Shown: piece after piece, positions 34,515-46,529 of the stretch
How positions within the stretch are numbered: the first letter of the stretch is position 1
How the letters are laid out: each line of letters starts with the position of its first letter
NCBI RefSeq assembly: GCF_033473495.1
Contig: NC_088936.1
Span: forward strand, 1,364,001-1,428,000
Direction of reading: 5' to 3'
Source of the DNA: Cercospora beticola
Lineage: Eukaryota; Ascomycota; Dothideomycetes; Mycosphaerellales; Mycosphaerellaceae
DNA length: 64,000 nt
The notes under the pieces: generated by a model
Database searches by the model: none
Told to the model about the DNA's origin: nothing
What the model saw: only the letters and a program-made list of their open reading frames with translations
Position numbers and translations under genes: made by a program

Positions 34515-37273
34515 TTATTTCTGAGCCGCCTTCTTGGCCATGGTGTTCAGCGCACTGCCGTTCCTGAACCACTCCAGTTGTCCTTCGTTGAATGTGTGCA
34601 CAAGTGTGATATCGAAAGCTTGACCACCAGCAGCTGGGTGCACAGTCATGGTAACAGGCTTGCCAACACCAATATCGGTGAGCTTGAGGTCGATACGGTC
34701 ATCTGGCTTGATCTTGTCGTAGTCTTCTGGGTTCTGGAAGGTCAAAGGAAGCATACCCTGCTTCTTCAAGTTGGTCTCGTGAATACGGGCGAACGATCGG
34801 GTAATGATGGCAAGGCCACCAAGGTGGCGAGGCTCGAGAGCAGCGTGCTCACGGGATGAGCCCTCTCCGTAGTTCCAGTCGCCAATGACGACCCACTTGA
34901 CACCCTCCTTCTTATACTGACGGGCCACTGCTGGAACGGCGTCCCAGTTGTCGGTGTCCTGGTTCTTGACCTTGTTGGCCTCACCGTTGGCCTCGTTGAT
35001 GGCACCGATGAGCAAGTTGTTCGAGATGTTGTCCAAGTGGCCACGGTACTTCAACCATGGGCCGGCCATAGAGATGTGGTCAGTAGTGGTCTTGCCTTGA
35101 GCCTTGATCAGGATTGGGACGTTCCTGCGTATCGTGGTCAGTTTAAGACGGTTAATGAATGAGGGTGAAGCTCTTACTTCGCGTCCTGGCCATTCCATGG
35201 CTCGAAAGGCTCGAGCAGCTGCAGACGATCGGAGGTTGGCGAGACCGCAACCTTGACAGCGGCGCGATCTTCCGGTGGATGCTGATAAGTGTCCATACCG
35301 ATGGGGTCGTTAGTTTCATGTGCTCAAATCATGTTCGTGAGTAAAAACATACCTGGATCATACCCACGAGTGGGCAGACCGTCACCAGTTGGCTCCTTGA
35401 GCTTGAAGTCCTTGCCATCCTTGTCCTTAAGGGTGTCGGTAAGCGGGTTGAATGTAAGGTCGCCAGCGAGGGTCATGGCAACGACCATGTCAGGAGAGGC
35501 AACGAAGGAGTGTGTGGCTGGGTTGGCATCGTTACGACCAGTGAAGTTTCGGTTGTACGAGCAGATGATCGAGTTGGCTTCGCCCTTCTTGACGTCGCGG
35601 CGCTGTGAAAAGGTCAGCAGTAGTTCTCAGGCTGCACAAATGGTGGAGTAAACTCACATCCCACTGTCCGATACATGGACCACATGCGTTAGCTGCACAC
35701 CTGTTAGCTCGGAAAGCCGCATAAATCCAGAGAAAGCGATTCACGAACCAAGAACCATGCCACCGAATTCCTCGAGAGTCTTGAGTTGACCGTCGCGCTC
35801 GCAAGTAGCGCGGATTTGCTCAGAACCAGGTGTGATTGTGAAGAGAGCCTTGGCCTTGATACCGTGGTCAAGCGCATCCTGAGCAATGGCCGCAGCTCTG
35901 CTCATATCCTCGTACGAGGAGTTTGTGCAGGATCCGATCAGACCAACCTTCAGCTCTTGTGGCCACTTGTTCTCCTTGACAGCGTCTGCGAACTTGCTGA
36001 TTGGGGTAGCAAGATCTGGGGTGAAAGGTCCGTTGATTTGTGGCTCGAGCTCGCTCAGGTTGATCTCGATAAGCTCATCGTACTCGGCGCCCTCGTCCTC
36101 GCGGAGCTCGGCGGCGTAGCCACGAGCGAAGTCGCCAATGTGTTGGCGCTTGGTGGCGGCGAGGTAGTCGTACATGCGGTCGTTGAATGGGAAGAGCGAG
36201 GTGGTGGCACCAATTTCAGCACCCATGTTGCCTGTCTCTCTTGTTAATGCACACTCCTGTATGCATTCATGAAACTCGGAACTTACAAATAGTGGCCATT
36301 CCAGTACAGCTCAGGTTCTCAGTTCCAGGTCCGTGGTACTCGACGATGGCACCAGTTCCACCCTTGACAGTGAGGATACCAGCGACCTTGCAGATGATGT
36401 CTACAAACGGTTAGTACACGTTCAGTGCAGCCCGCTTTGATGATTATAACTCACCCTTTGGTGCAGTCCAGCCGCTCATCTTTCCGGTAAGCCTGACACC
36501 GATGACCTTTGGTGCCTTGAGCTCCCATGGCAAGCTGGCCATGACATCGACGGCATCAGCGCCACCAACACCAATGGCGGCCATACCAAGACCACCAGCG
36601 TTTGGAGTGTGAGAGTCGGTACCGATCATGAGACCACCTGGGAAAGCGTAGTTTTCGAGCACGATCTGGTGAATGATACCAGAACCTGGCTTCCAGAAAC
36701 CAATGTTGTACTTGGCACATGAAGAGCTCAAGAAATCGTACACCTCTCGGTTGATGTCGTATGCACGCGCCAAATCTTTCTCGCCACCAACTTGTGCCTC
36801 GATCAAGTGATCGCAGTGCACAGTGGTGGGTGTGGCAACAGCATCCATACCCGAGCTCATGAACTGCAGGATGGCCATCTGAGCTGTGGCATCTTGGCAA
36901 GCAACTCTGTCTGGGCGGAGCTTGAGATAGCTCTTTCCACGCTCAATCTCCTGTCCATGCGGATCGTCCAAGTGCGAGTACAGGATCTTCTCGGCGTATG
37001 TGAGAGGCTTGTTCAGTCGCTTTCGCACAATGTTCAGGTTCTCGTTCATGCCCGCGTAGTTGATGTAGTGGCCCTTCTCCCAATTGGTCATCTCGACCTT
37101 CTTGGTGAGAGGGGAGTCATTGACGGTAGCGAAGGTCCGGCGACCCAGCCGGGGCTGTAGTGAGCGAGTGTCAGTCTCTCTTCCCGGCGTTCAATGGCGC
37201 GTTGTGCGGGTGCGCAAGCTCTTATCAGAAGCAAACATACCAGCTGTCGCGCTGCGAGTCGTTGCGCCAACAT
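34515..37273 (-). CDS. ACO1: Aconitate hydratase, mitochondrial
   Basis: Eight exons: 37273-37241, 37154-36455, 36400-36287, 36231-35749, 35692-35658, 35602-35353, 35298-35178 and 35124-34515. The product is 781 aa, the usual length. It interconverts citrate and isocitrate in the TCA cycle. A mitochondrial presequence is seen ([20 protein letters not shown]). The [4Fe-4S] cysteines are in [10 protein letters not shown] and [10 protein letters not shown]. Catalytic blocks [24 protein letters not shown] and [16 protein letters not shown] are intact. Six introns are GT-AG. The sixth (35352-35299, 54 bp, GTATGT donor, CTAAC branch) would have to end in CG to keep the frame; the nearest downstream AG shifts it. 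Divergent from BUD20. Confidence 0.95.
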
Positions 37274-37702
37274 CCTGAAAGACGCTCAGCTGAGAGGCAG
37301 TGTCCCAACAAAGCTGCAAGAGAGGAGAGGACTGTCAGGTCGGAGGGCAGACCTGAAGTGCGAAAGGTGCGGATATCAAGAGAAGACGTAACAAGACGCC
37401 GGCAAAGAGTAGAGAAATGGAGCTCAAAAGTAAGCAAATGTGATTGGCTAGCGCTCTTCCGTCGTTCCTTTCCTCGGCTACACCCCCCGGCACGGCGTGG
37501 TCTCCAGGTCAAGAAGAATTTGCGTCGCGCCCAGCCGAGACGAGGAAGCGGTCCGATCTCGCTGTGTGCGCTGCGTTGCATGCAAACCAAAGTTTCCAGA
37601 CACAATCAGAACACCTCTCGCAGCACCGACACAGGCGCTCGACCACTACAGACTCAATTCGAGACCGACACCGGCGCGGCGCAGCTCTGAAAATCGCACG
37701 CC
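37274..37702. promoter_or_regulatory. Shared divergent promoter region of aconitase and BUD20
   Basis: The two start codons face away from each other over 429 bp, so both promoters must lie here. The stretch is GC-rich and contains TGATTGGCT at about 37441-37449, a CCAAT box in reverse orientation. No other site is proposed. Confidence 0.55.
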
Positions 37703-38071
37703 ATGCCTGCAATCAGAGGCGCAAACAGCAAGAGGAAGGCGAGGCGGTATGCCGCGATCCGTGACATCGATCAGATCTACGCCGACAAGCAGGACCAAAA
37801 GCACCTTCAGCAGTTCAAGGACACCAAAGCGTTGGAGGATCTGCCCGGGTTCGGCGAGTGGTATTGCACGGAATGCGCAAAGTGGTTCGAGTCAGAGACC
37901 AACTACCAGCGCCATAGCAAAGGCAAACCACACAAGAGACGCGTCAAGCAACTGAAGGAGGAACCACACACACAGAAGGCGGCAGAAGCGGCAATTGGGT
38001 TGCGGACAGACACCGACAAGAAGATCGTGGAAGAGGACATGGAGGACGTTACGGATGAAGACATTCGATGA
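37703..38071 (+). CDS. BUD20: C2H2 zinc-finger 60S ribosome export factor Bud20
   Basis: Single-exon ORF of 122 aa. Bud20 (human ZNF593) is a shuttling factor that binds pre-60S particles and helps their export and cytoplasmic maturation. Family blocks are clear: a basic N-terminus (KRKARRYAAIRDIDQIYAD), then LEDLPGFGEWYCTECAKWFESETNYQRHSKGKPHKRRVKQL, holding one zinc finger of the C-x2-C-x12-H-x5-H type, then EPHTQKAAEAAIGL. The acidic C-terminal tail is short. Length and order match yeast and animal relatives. It is divergently paired with mitochondrial aconitase over 429 bp. Confidence 0.93.
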   Translation: MPAIRGANSKRKARRYAAIRDIDQIYADKQDQKHLQQFKDTKALEDLPGFGEWYCTECAKWFESETNYQRHSKGKPHKRRVKQLKEEPHTQKAAEAAIGLRTDTDKKIVEEDMEDVTDEDIR

Positions 38072-40470
38072 AGATTCAGTCTCATCAGCCCCCACAGAGA
38101 CTGAAAGCACTTTCGGTTCCCTACGCGTCGGATTCAGCACAATGTGCTCTTTGGATGCGACCTGTCAACGTATTCCTGCTGTTGGATCCTGCTGCTCAAG
38201 CTATACTGGTTCGCTGATCGGCCATCGATCTGCGGCGTCAACATGCGTCTCTGGATCTCGAGAGTAGCCTCTGCCTGGACGTCTGTCACCCATTCCGAGA
38301 GTTCTGCGATTTTCTCTTGTGCTCATGCACAATCGCATAAATTTACAAATTCGCAGGACCTAGACCGGACCCACAAAATTTCTGGTGCACTCCGGCCGTC
38401 CACTCACTGCATCGAGATTTGTCTTGGGCTGCCACAACTTCTGGAGCATATACCACGACAACGCACACCGACCGCTATAGGCTACGGTGCCTTGAACATC
38501 TGCACGCCACGATGTGAGACAGTCCTCGCCGACACGATATCGCCGAAGTCGCAGACGCTGCCGCGGAGCCACAACTTCCGTTGCCATGTGAAATGCTTGG
38601 CACTCGATTCTAGCGGCTCCGCACGTGCATGCGTGTGTTTAGCGTCCGCATATTCCCGGTCGAAAGCAGTTCGGCACAACACCATCGTGAGGTAGTGAGG
38701 CATATCAAATATATGCAATATCATCATGAGCCTCAATTTTTGAAGACCTGACTGTGCCTGTATTCTTTCGGTGCTCCAGGGATGGCTGTCACTTGGCCGC
38801 CTGCCGTGTTGTACACTGACTTGTAGGTGCAAGCTCTGGCGTTTTGGTTATGGGCGTGGTCTTCTTGATTGTATGCGACGCAAGTTCTTGCTGATTATCT
38901 CTTGTTGGAAGTGCGAACGTGCCTGGGAGAGGACGTGGTGTCAAAACTAACTTCGCGCAGTCGAGAAAGGCGCATCTGAAGGACCTGCAAACACAGACTT
39001 CCTGCTATATCTTCCTCCACGAAACTGACATCCAGTACGCCGAAACCGACTTGGGCCCCTGAGCTCATCTGGCGAAGCGGTGCACTCCAGATTTCAGCGT
39101 CACCATTTCCGTCCACTCTGCAAACCGCAGACCACACATCTGAAAATCGCGGCCGTTTCGCAGGAGGCACTCTCATATCCTGACGTCGAAGATTTGGCTG
39201 CTGGTGGCAAGACCTCATGTATGTCGTTGACTCATTCCTCGCATCTCCAGATCGCAGAGGGGCTCGAATTTGGTTGAGTACTGGACTTCCGAGTTCTGCT
39301 CGATATCAACGCAGAATCTTGCAGGGCACGCGAATGTCGATGGAAGTGCCTTTTACTGTAAGGCAGATACGAGTTTCTCCGTACCTTCTGAATGCCAATA
39401 GGAAAACCGCGCTGGACACCTGAAGCCTGGACAAGCCTTCACTGCGATGCGAGCGTATCGATCCTGACAGGTACTGGATATCAATGCCTATCGAAGGCGT
39501 CAATTGCAGGCATTCCGCTGCGATTTTGGATCAGGCTCTCTGCTGCACGCCATACTGATCGGCCATCTCCGCTCGCATGAACAAGCGCATGCAGCAACCA
39601 CTTCGAGAGACTGGCGCCTCGATAAGCCTTAGCAGAACCTGCGTAGCTGGTTAGTCTTCTACGCATCTTCGGAGAGGTCCCTGTACCACATGGCTTTTGA
39701 CAAATCCTGCAGTGGCGAAACATGTTCCAGGAGGAAGCGCAGCCAGGATGCTCTAACAGATATACCTACAATCCTTCACTAAGTCCGCGCCTAGAACGCC
39801 TTGCCCGCTCCGGAGCCTCGGCTACATCACGAAAGTGCGTAGTACAAGACTCACCAGGTGAGACGTGATACGTGTTTGTGATAGACAACGTTCCAGTGAA
39901 GATTCGGACTTGCACGCATAGAAACTCCTCGTACCGGGATACCCCAATACTATGGACGAGCGCCCAAGAATCTGCGCTCAAAGTGGTAGGTCGGTCCGCG
40001 ACCCAGGCAACAGTAGTGCATTCGTCTACGACGAACTTGCTTTTGCTCCATATTGCTCGCACCATAAGTGCCGAGGAGCACACACTCAGTGGCCAATCGT
40101 CGGGTTACAATGGCGGTGTACCCCAGCATCCACTGGTTCCACAACGTTCGCGTGGAAGTATCAGAAGCCCAAAGGCACTGCGGAGCGCACGCCGAGCATT
40201 CTACTGCACACACCATCCAAGCAACGGGTCATTGGGTGGTGTAAGGTGGCAGGAGTGTGGTATCTCGCCCTGTATCCGCGAAGCACCCTCGCAGCTGACG
40301 TGTATGTCGGCTTTGTTGGCAGGAATGCGACTGTACGAGGATGTTCCTAGTTGGAGATCTAGCGAACACGACTCGCAAAGAGGCCCTCTGCGCCTGCTCA
40401 TCACTCTCTGACTCTCTGTAACAATCAGCGTTTGCGATATTCACTGCAATTTGACAGAAAGTAGGGCAAA
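38072..40470. other. 2.4-kb gene-poor region
   Basis: No gene can be supported. Minus-strand frames at 38895-39218 and 39306-39503 have somewhat protein-like composition, but no motif and no clear splice sites connecting them, so they are only a possible degraded gene. Confidence 0.45.
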
Positions 40471-41828
40471 ATGCCAACCACGGCAGCACTGCAAGCGGCC
40501 GGCTTGAATGTGTGTGAATTGAGACAGATTATCAAATTGGACAGAGAAGCCACGAAAGAGCTCCAGTCACGTACAGACAAACTCCGAAGAGATCTAAGGA
40601 ACGGAGGAGTTTTGCCAGAGAAGACAGTAGAAATGATGGAAGACCTCAATAAAGACATGACCAGGGAGCTCGTACAGAAAATCGAGAAGATAGAATCGCA
40701 AGACGCACTTACGACCACTGATCGCGAACTCCTACAAGCACTCAACGCTCAACTTGCTAAGTGCGACCAGTCAGGAATGAAGTTGGCAGAATTGCGAGAT
40801 CTGGAAGAGGAGCTTCAGCGCAGAAGACGAGATTCTGGTTACAAAGATACTCTGCCTTTAGGCGGCACACCTCGAAGAATCAGCAAAGCCAGCGCACGAT
40901 ACACACCGGCTGAGAATCCTCATACAATACCGATACGAACAAGTAGCAATCTCCCGCCACCTCCGCCATACACACCGACATACAGTCCGAGCAGCAGCGA
41001 TCCAACATTAACGCCGCCATCATCTCGGTCACCACGCTCCAGCAACCATTCACTAGAACGAGTAGACAGTAGCCAAGGTCGCAGTCGGAAAAGCATGGAA
41101 CGTACGCGACCGCCATCCTTCATGCCACCGACAATGTCCACGAGTCCAAGATTTCCACCTCCTCCAACCTCACCAATCATGCCCGCATCAGCTCCAATGA
41201 GCTCTACTCCACCAACTCCACCCTCTCCAAGATCTTTCAGAAGCATGCCATCACCTTTTGCACCGGCTGTGCACCCACCATTTACCTCTCCTTCGGAGCC
41301 TATCCGCAGAAGCAGCAGTAATAAACGCGCCTCTGCAAGTGGAACAGGCGAGTACCAGTTCTACTCGTATGCCGACTACGATGACAGTGACGATGAAGCA
41401 ATTCATGCGGAATGGAGCAAGACAGACTGGCCATTGCTGTATCGAATCCTAGATATCAACCCTTCGACTGATCCGGATGTTCTTTTGCTTCTTGCGAAGA
41501 GGTATGCTGAGTACCAAAATGTACATCACAAAATGGACGTGGGCTAGCATGCTGACAATATCCCCACTCACAGACAACTCGAACGTCTCTCCCTCCGTCA
41601 CAATCCGAATCGAAATCCCGAGGATCCCGATGCTCCTTCAAGATGGGTAAGCAAATTCTCACGAGTTTCCGTTGGATCGTAGTACTAACCACATGCAATG
41701 AACAGATTGCAATCAACAAAGCCTATGACGTTCTCACACACCCGGAGAGAAAGAGATATTATGACGAGTATGGACGCGAGCCGGATGAGGTGGAAGGGAT
41801 TGATCTTACGGGGTTGAAGATATCTTGA
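40471..41828 (+). CDS. Divergent J-domain protein lacking HPD
   Basis: Three exons: 40471-41501, 41574-41646 and 41706-41828, with introns of 72 and 59 bp (GTATGC and GTAAGC donors). The product is 408 aa. Residues ~1-130 are charged and helical (DREATKELQSRTDKLRRDL..., RDLEEELQRRRRD), probably coiled coil. Residues ~150-300 are Pro/Ser-rich and disordered (PPPPPYTPTYSPSSSDP). The C-terminus (~325-395) has J-domain layout: LLYRILDINPSTDPDVLLLLAKRQLERLSLRHNPNRNPED..., then INKAYDVLTHPERKRYYDEYG. The canonical His-Pro-Asp between helices II and III is replaced by His-Asn-Pro. HPD is needed to stimulate Hsp70 ATPase, so this protein probably does not act as a normal co-chaperone. The fold assignment is firm; the role is unknown. 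Confidence 0.82.
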
Positions 41829-42198
41829 TTGTTCGATCCACGTTGATTCACTGATTGGGAGTTCGTTGGGACGACTTTGGAAGAGGATGGCTGAGCGTGC
41901 AGTGTTTGTCCGGCGAGTTCTTCATGCTTCATCACATCTTTCGGCAGTTTATGCGAGTCATTTTGTGCACATGGGAGGAAGCGCTGGAACACACACATCT
42001 TGAGAATCTGATATAGCTTCGATCAATGAATTGTTCATTTCATACATCGCTTCTCAAACAACGGTGAAAGAGACAAGGGTATCGCCTAATCATACAACAT
42101 TCACGGATCGTACAGTAATCGCGTCCGTCAATCATTACTTCGTCGTCACATGCTCGTTCCCGTACCCTTAATGGCATTTGAGCAATAAAGGTCCTTCC

Positions 42199-42696
42199 TT
42201 AGACACAAGTCCTTCTCGCGCCACGGCCATCTGTACCATGCATTCTTCGAGTACCAGCAGCCTGTTCGAGATAAGTCAGTCATTTAGTCCACGCCGATAT
42301 CACGCACTCGAAAGCTCAAGATAAAGAACTCACCTTCTGTCCACTCCTCCCCGTCGCACTGCCCTTCAACTTCAACAACGCTCCAGAGATCTTATCTCCC
42401 ATGCTCGTCTTCCTCTTATGGTGGTGCACTGGCCCCGAAGTGCCCGTCGTGTAATGTGTTGCGTGGTTACTAGCCATTGGTCCACGACCCCCGTGACCTC
42501 TGTAGCCAATTCCGTTAGGATGAGTGGTGGTCTTCTGCGTCGTGGTCGTCGTGCCCGTGATAGGGTTCGTAGATTGCGAAGTTGTGACTTTGGCTTGATT
42601 CTTGTTTCGAAGACGAGAGAGGAGAGAAGGCTTCTTGCCTGTTGCCGTGGTGCGCGAGGTGCGGGTTGTGGTGTTGTGTTTGCGAGTAATGGCCAT
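42199..42696 (-). CDS. Small conserved basic fungal protein (MGDKISGALLKLKGS motif)
   Basis: Two exons, 42696-42334 and 42261-42199, with a 72-bp intron (GTGAGT donor, ACTGAC branch, AACAG acceptor). The product is 141 aa. I chose MAITRKH at 42696; an in-frame ATG at 42846 would add 50 poorly conserved residues. The protein is Thr/Lys/His-rich (KPSLLSRLRNKNQ, TTTTTQKTTTHPNG) and ends in a block I recognise from many filamentous ascomycetes: HHKRKTSMGDKISGALLKLKGSATGRSGQK followed by AAGTRRMHGTDGRG from the second exon. The small second exon completes this conserved block and supports the splice. No biochemical role is known to me; it is probably disordered and stress- or conidiation-associated in some species. 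Confidence 0.78.
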
Positions 42697-43572
42697 TTTG
42701 TTTTCTTGGTCTTCTGGTTGTGATTGTAATTTGTTGTTCTTCTTACTTTGTCGATTCTTGAAATAGTACTCTGTAAAAGTAGGTTGTAGCTCTGTACTCT
42801 GCTGTGAAGGATAAGAAGGAAACCCCAAAGTCGTCCGCGGAGGCATCGCATATATCTAGTTTCCACGACGTTCGTGATTCATGGTCCAGAATACCTGCTT
42901 TCAGCGACAAGGGCAACCGAGCTCACGAGATTGCCAAACTACATCATCGTCCACTTCACACCGTGCCACAACAGTTCGCGTAGCCTGCGATAACCCTACT
43001 GGGCACATCTAAAACGACGTCAACCGTCCCGATTCAGAGGCTCAAATGTGGAGACAGGGCTGCGCAGGTGTCGTGGTGGTGTGGACGCGAAGTTGGAATC
43101 CTGGCCAAAGGATTGCTGGAAACGAATTCAGGGTCCGAATTTCTCGCTGTCGAACAACGTCATACCATGCTTGAAACTTGACACAAGGCTTGATATCGAG
43201 TAGATCTCTGTACCAAATCAGTTAGACCATTGCGAATGGAAATAGAGAACAGCGTCAGCTTGACTCGGGATGGTGTGCAGAGTGCGGATAAACTGTTATC
43301 TGATGCGGTTGCTCAGCCACAATTACTGGTATCACGATCACAGCCACATATGCGAAGAGTCTCGAGATCGAAGTGGCTGCGCGAGCGAGATCAGCATGAG
43401 AGTAAGTCTTGACGAGCAGTGACGTGAGCAGAGGTGTGGCTGGTATCAATTGAAGTCCATTGTCTGACCATCTCTGTCAATGGTATCGTAGTTTTACCCA
43501 CCCCGATAACGCCTTGCTAATACCTCAATTGTATTTCATGCCAGCTTCTGTATGCTCGTCCTGGGACCAGGC
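42697..43572. other. Intergenic region, nothing recognised
   Basis: No ORF with support. It lies between the 5' end of the small basic protein gene and the 3' end of TAF5, both on the minus strand. Confidence 0.5.
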
Positions 43573-46289
43573 TCAAGGCAGATAAGCACCGCCCGCAACG
43601 ACCAGATTCATCTGTGTGAAGCCGACCTTGTAGACCGGACTCTTCTTGGTCGGAAAAGCCGAGATCTGGTCGGGTGATACCACGACGTCCTTCTTGGACT
43701 TGCCTTTCGCGACAGCACCTCCTGTTGCCGCGCCATCGATCTTGGCACCCGCTCCACCTTCGCCTACGACCTTGCCTTGGCCTTCCTTGTTGGGCTGCAC
43801 GTCCCAGACACGGACAGTTCCGTCCGCGCCGCCAGAGACGAGCACGCTCGACTCGATGCTCCAATCCAGACTCCAGATTCCGCCTCGACCGTGTCCACGC
43901 ATGCGCTTCACCAAGCGACCGCGAGCTAGGTCCCAGAGCAGAATCTCTCCTCTATCGTCGGCGCTGGCGAGAATCTTCCCGCTCGGCGAGCACGCAAGAG
44001 CAGTGACGTTGCCAACGTGGCCGGTGAAGATACGCACAGCTTGTCCTCTTGAGATGTCCCACATGCGCACTGTCCTGTCTGGCGCACCCGATCCCGTGAA
44101 GATGTACGCGCTGTTCGGATGCCATGCCACTGTGTCTACATCCGAGTCGTGCCCAACGAAGAGCCGTAGTGGTGCAATCTGCGGCGTACTCCAGAGTCGA
44201 GCTGTTCGGTCTGCAGAGCATGATGTGAAGTAGTGGCCATACGGTGAGAAGCGGACGTCCCAGACAGGCAGATTGTGGGATTTGTAGACCACCAAGTTTG
44301 TCCATGTGTCTAATGACCACAGTCGGATAGTGCAGTCCGCTGAGCAAGATAGTAAGTATCTTGGGCGCGAGTCTGATGAAGTCGAGTTGTTCGTATGCCC
44401 ATTCGTCTGTGGTTCTGGAATAGCAATCGATGGCGAAAACGAAAGCCCGTAGACTGGGCCGGAGTGTCCGATCAAGCGCCGTGACGAAGATGGCTGGAAG
44501 TTCGGAGGGTCAGTAGGTGAAGTCAGAGTCTGCCCATCCAGTGACCAGACTCTGATATATGACTCTGCCGATCCGATGGCGACGAGGCAATTGTCGCCGG
44601 AGAATTCGATGCAGTTGACGCTGTCATAAGTGTTGTGGAATGTGAACATTGTCACGCTCACACCAGGCCCGACGCCGCCAGTCTTGTCTTCGATGCGGAA
44701 GCGGTCACGGTTCTCCTTGACCCTCTGCACCTCCATAGCCACGTCTCGTGCCGTGGAAGGTGGGAAAGGGAGTGTATCTCGAGATGGTGCCGCGTCAGCA
44801 GTCTCTTCGCGCTTTATGCGCTGCTCAAACTCATCTATCAGAGAGTTTTGGCCTGCCCCGGGCGGATGTGCTGCGTCATGTTCTTGCAATTCTGCCTTGA
44901 CGTCCTCCAGCAAGTCATTCTCCATGGGTAGTGGACCAAGAGCAAGCTTTGACAGTACTGAAGGTGCCTTGGGGTCGAGGTTGGCAGATCCGGGATTATG
45001 ACCAGGAATGCCTTCGTCCTCTGCCGGCACGTCTTCTTGCCCGTCTCGGGTTGCTAGCATTTTCGCCAGACTCCGCTCAGTGCCGGCAGCGGCGCGATCC
45101 ACTATGCGCACATCCAAATTCTGTGAGATGATATGGGTGATGACCTTGCCGCCTTCGTTATCTTTGCTCTCCAAGTGCATCATGAGCGTTTGGAAAGCCA
45201 TGTTGCTAAGTGTCAGGCGGTACTTGTTGTTGCGATACAGGTCCGCGACCGCGTTGTCCTGCGCGTGCTCCGGCTCGTACAATTTGGAGAGCGCTCGCAA
45301 ATCATCTGGATTTTCGCGCTCGAAGTGGCTCCGAAAACGTGTGAAGAATTCCTCTGCATCTCGAGAATAAAACTCGCCGATGCATTGCAGGTAGGAGTAC
45401 ACAAAGAGTGGCCAGAGTAGACGCTTCAGCTCTGGCTTGTAGATGTCCAAGACGTTGTCGATCCAGTTGGTGACGAGGTCGAAAGCGCGCCCATACTTCT
45501 TGCCGCCGATTTCATCTATCGAGGTGGCGACGATGTTGCCGTTGGCGTCGGTGTTTGCACTCTCTTTGCGGAGCATGGCCTCGGTACGGCTGTACCCTTT
45601 CTTAGAGAGATATTCAAGTACCTGGGGAATGAGGTCAGCCATGATGCCGGTGGAAGTTGTTTGACGCGCAGTGATGAACTAGTTGACGAAGTGCAGGATC
45701 CGAGTAAACGGGGTTGCGCTGTGCGGAGGAAGACGGCTCCATCGTGTTGACGGGAGGAAGCGCTCTGCCGGGCTCGTGAGGACTGACGTGAAATCTCCTT
45801 CAATGTCGATGTCGATGTCGTGGGAAAGCCAGCAAGACAGACATCGGATTGAGCTCTGGTGGGTGCCTTCTGGCGACGGATGATCGAGTGTCTCTAGCGG
45901 CAGTGGCGACAGATCGGAAGGCGCTTTCGAGTCATTGCCGGCTTTGCCTCAATAGCAACATCTCGCGTTGCTTTCTCTATCCGAATTCGTCCAAGTCCAA
46001 TTCGATAGAGCGCCGTCGCTGGATGCATGTGGGCTCGCGCGGTCCTTGGACGCCAGTAGGAAAGGTTCGTGCGATGCGCGACGCTTGATGGGGGGCGCAT
46101 CCAACAGAGAACAAATCGTGAAAATCAACGCGACAACAAAGGCACACTTACTATTTGATTCAGATTCTGCTGTTGGTTGTTCTGGCCGCCCGCGCCGCCT
46201 GGCGCATTTGGGGGAGGAGCGCCCATGCCGCCTGCACTGGAAGGTCCAACGCTCGTTGTGCGCGACGGCGGTAACGGCTGCGACGCCAT
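43573..46289 (-). CDS. TAF5: Transcription initiation factor TFIID subunit 5 (also SAGA)
   Basis: Two exons, 46289-46152 and 45621-43573, joined over a 530-bp intron (GTAAGT donor, GGCTGAC branch, CCCCAG acceptor). The product is 728 aa. Exon 1 gives a Gly/Gln-rich N-terminus ending NQQQNLNQI; exon 2 continues VLEYLSKKGYSRTEAMLRKES, a LisH-type motif. An apparent start MADLIPQ just before VLEYL is formed by the intron's 3' end (branch and acceptor) and is rejected. The TAF5 N-terminal domain follows (~95-230: DIYKPELKRLLWPLFVYSYL...). Six WD40 repeats make the C-terminal propeller (GHSGPVYGLSF, SHNLPVWDVRF, GHDSDVDTVAW, GHVGNVTALAC, GHGRGGIWSLDW). Taf5 scaffolds TFIID and SAGA. Divergent from MED11. 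Confidence 0.95.
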
Positions 46290-46529
46290 GATGAATACTG
46301 AACGGCCTTCACATGTGAAGTGGGAAGATGAATAAAGATGATCTCGCGAATGATGTGAAGTTGTAGTGGAAATGGAGGGGAGGCTCGAAGTGAAGCTGTG
46401 CAGGGTTCCAGCGGCTCGGCTCATCCCGCCGCTAAGCGGTACCTGCAGCTGCAGCTGTCGCATCACTTTGTCCATGCTGTATCGCGAAGCTACGCGCTAG
46501 TTCACGATGCTGGGGAACTGAGACTCGCG
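46290..46529. promoter_or_regulatory. Divergent promoter between TAF5 and MED11
   Basis: Only 240 bp separate the two outward-facing start codons. Both products belong to the RNA polymerase II initiation machinery, so shared control is plausible. GCAGCTGCAGCTG at about 46444-46456 is an imperfect palindromic run. No TATA box was seen. Confidence 0.55.

Noticed and set aside
45622..45642. TAF5 starting at MADLIPQVLEY
   Set aside because: These bases contain the CTGAC branch and CCCCAG acceptor; joining to MASQPLPP...NLNQI gives the expected TAF5 N-terminus.
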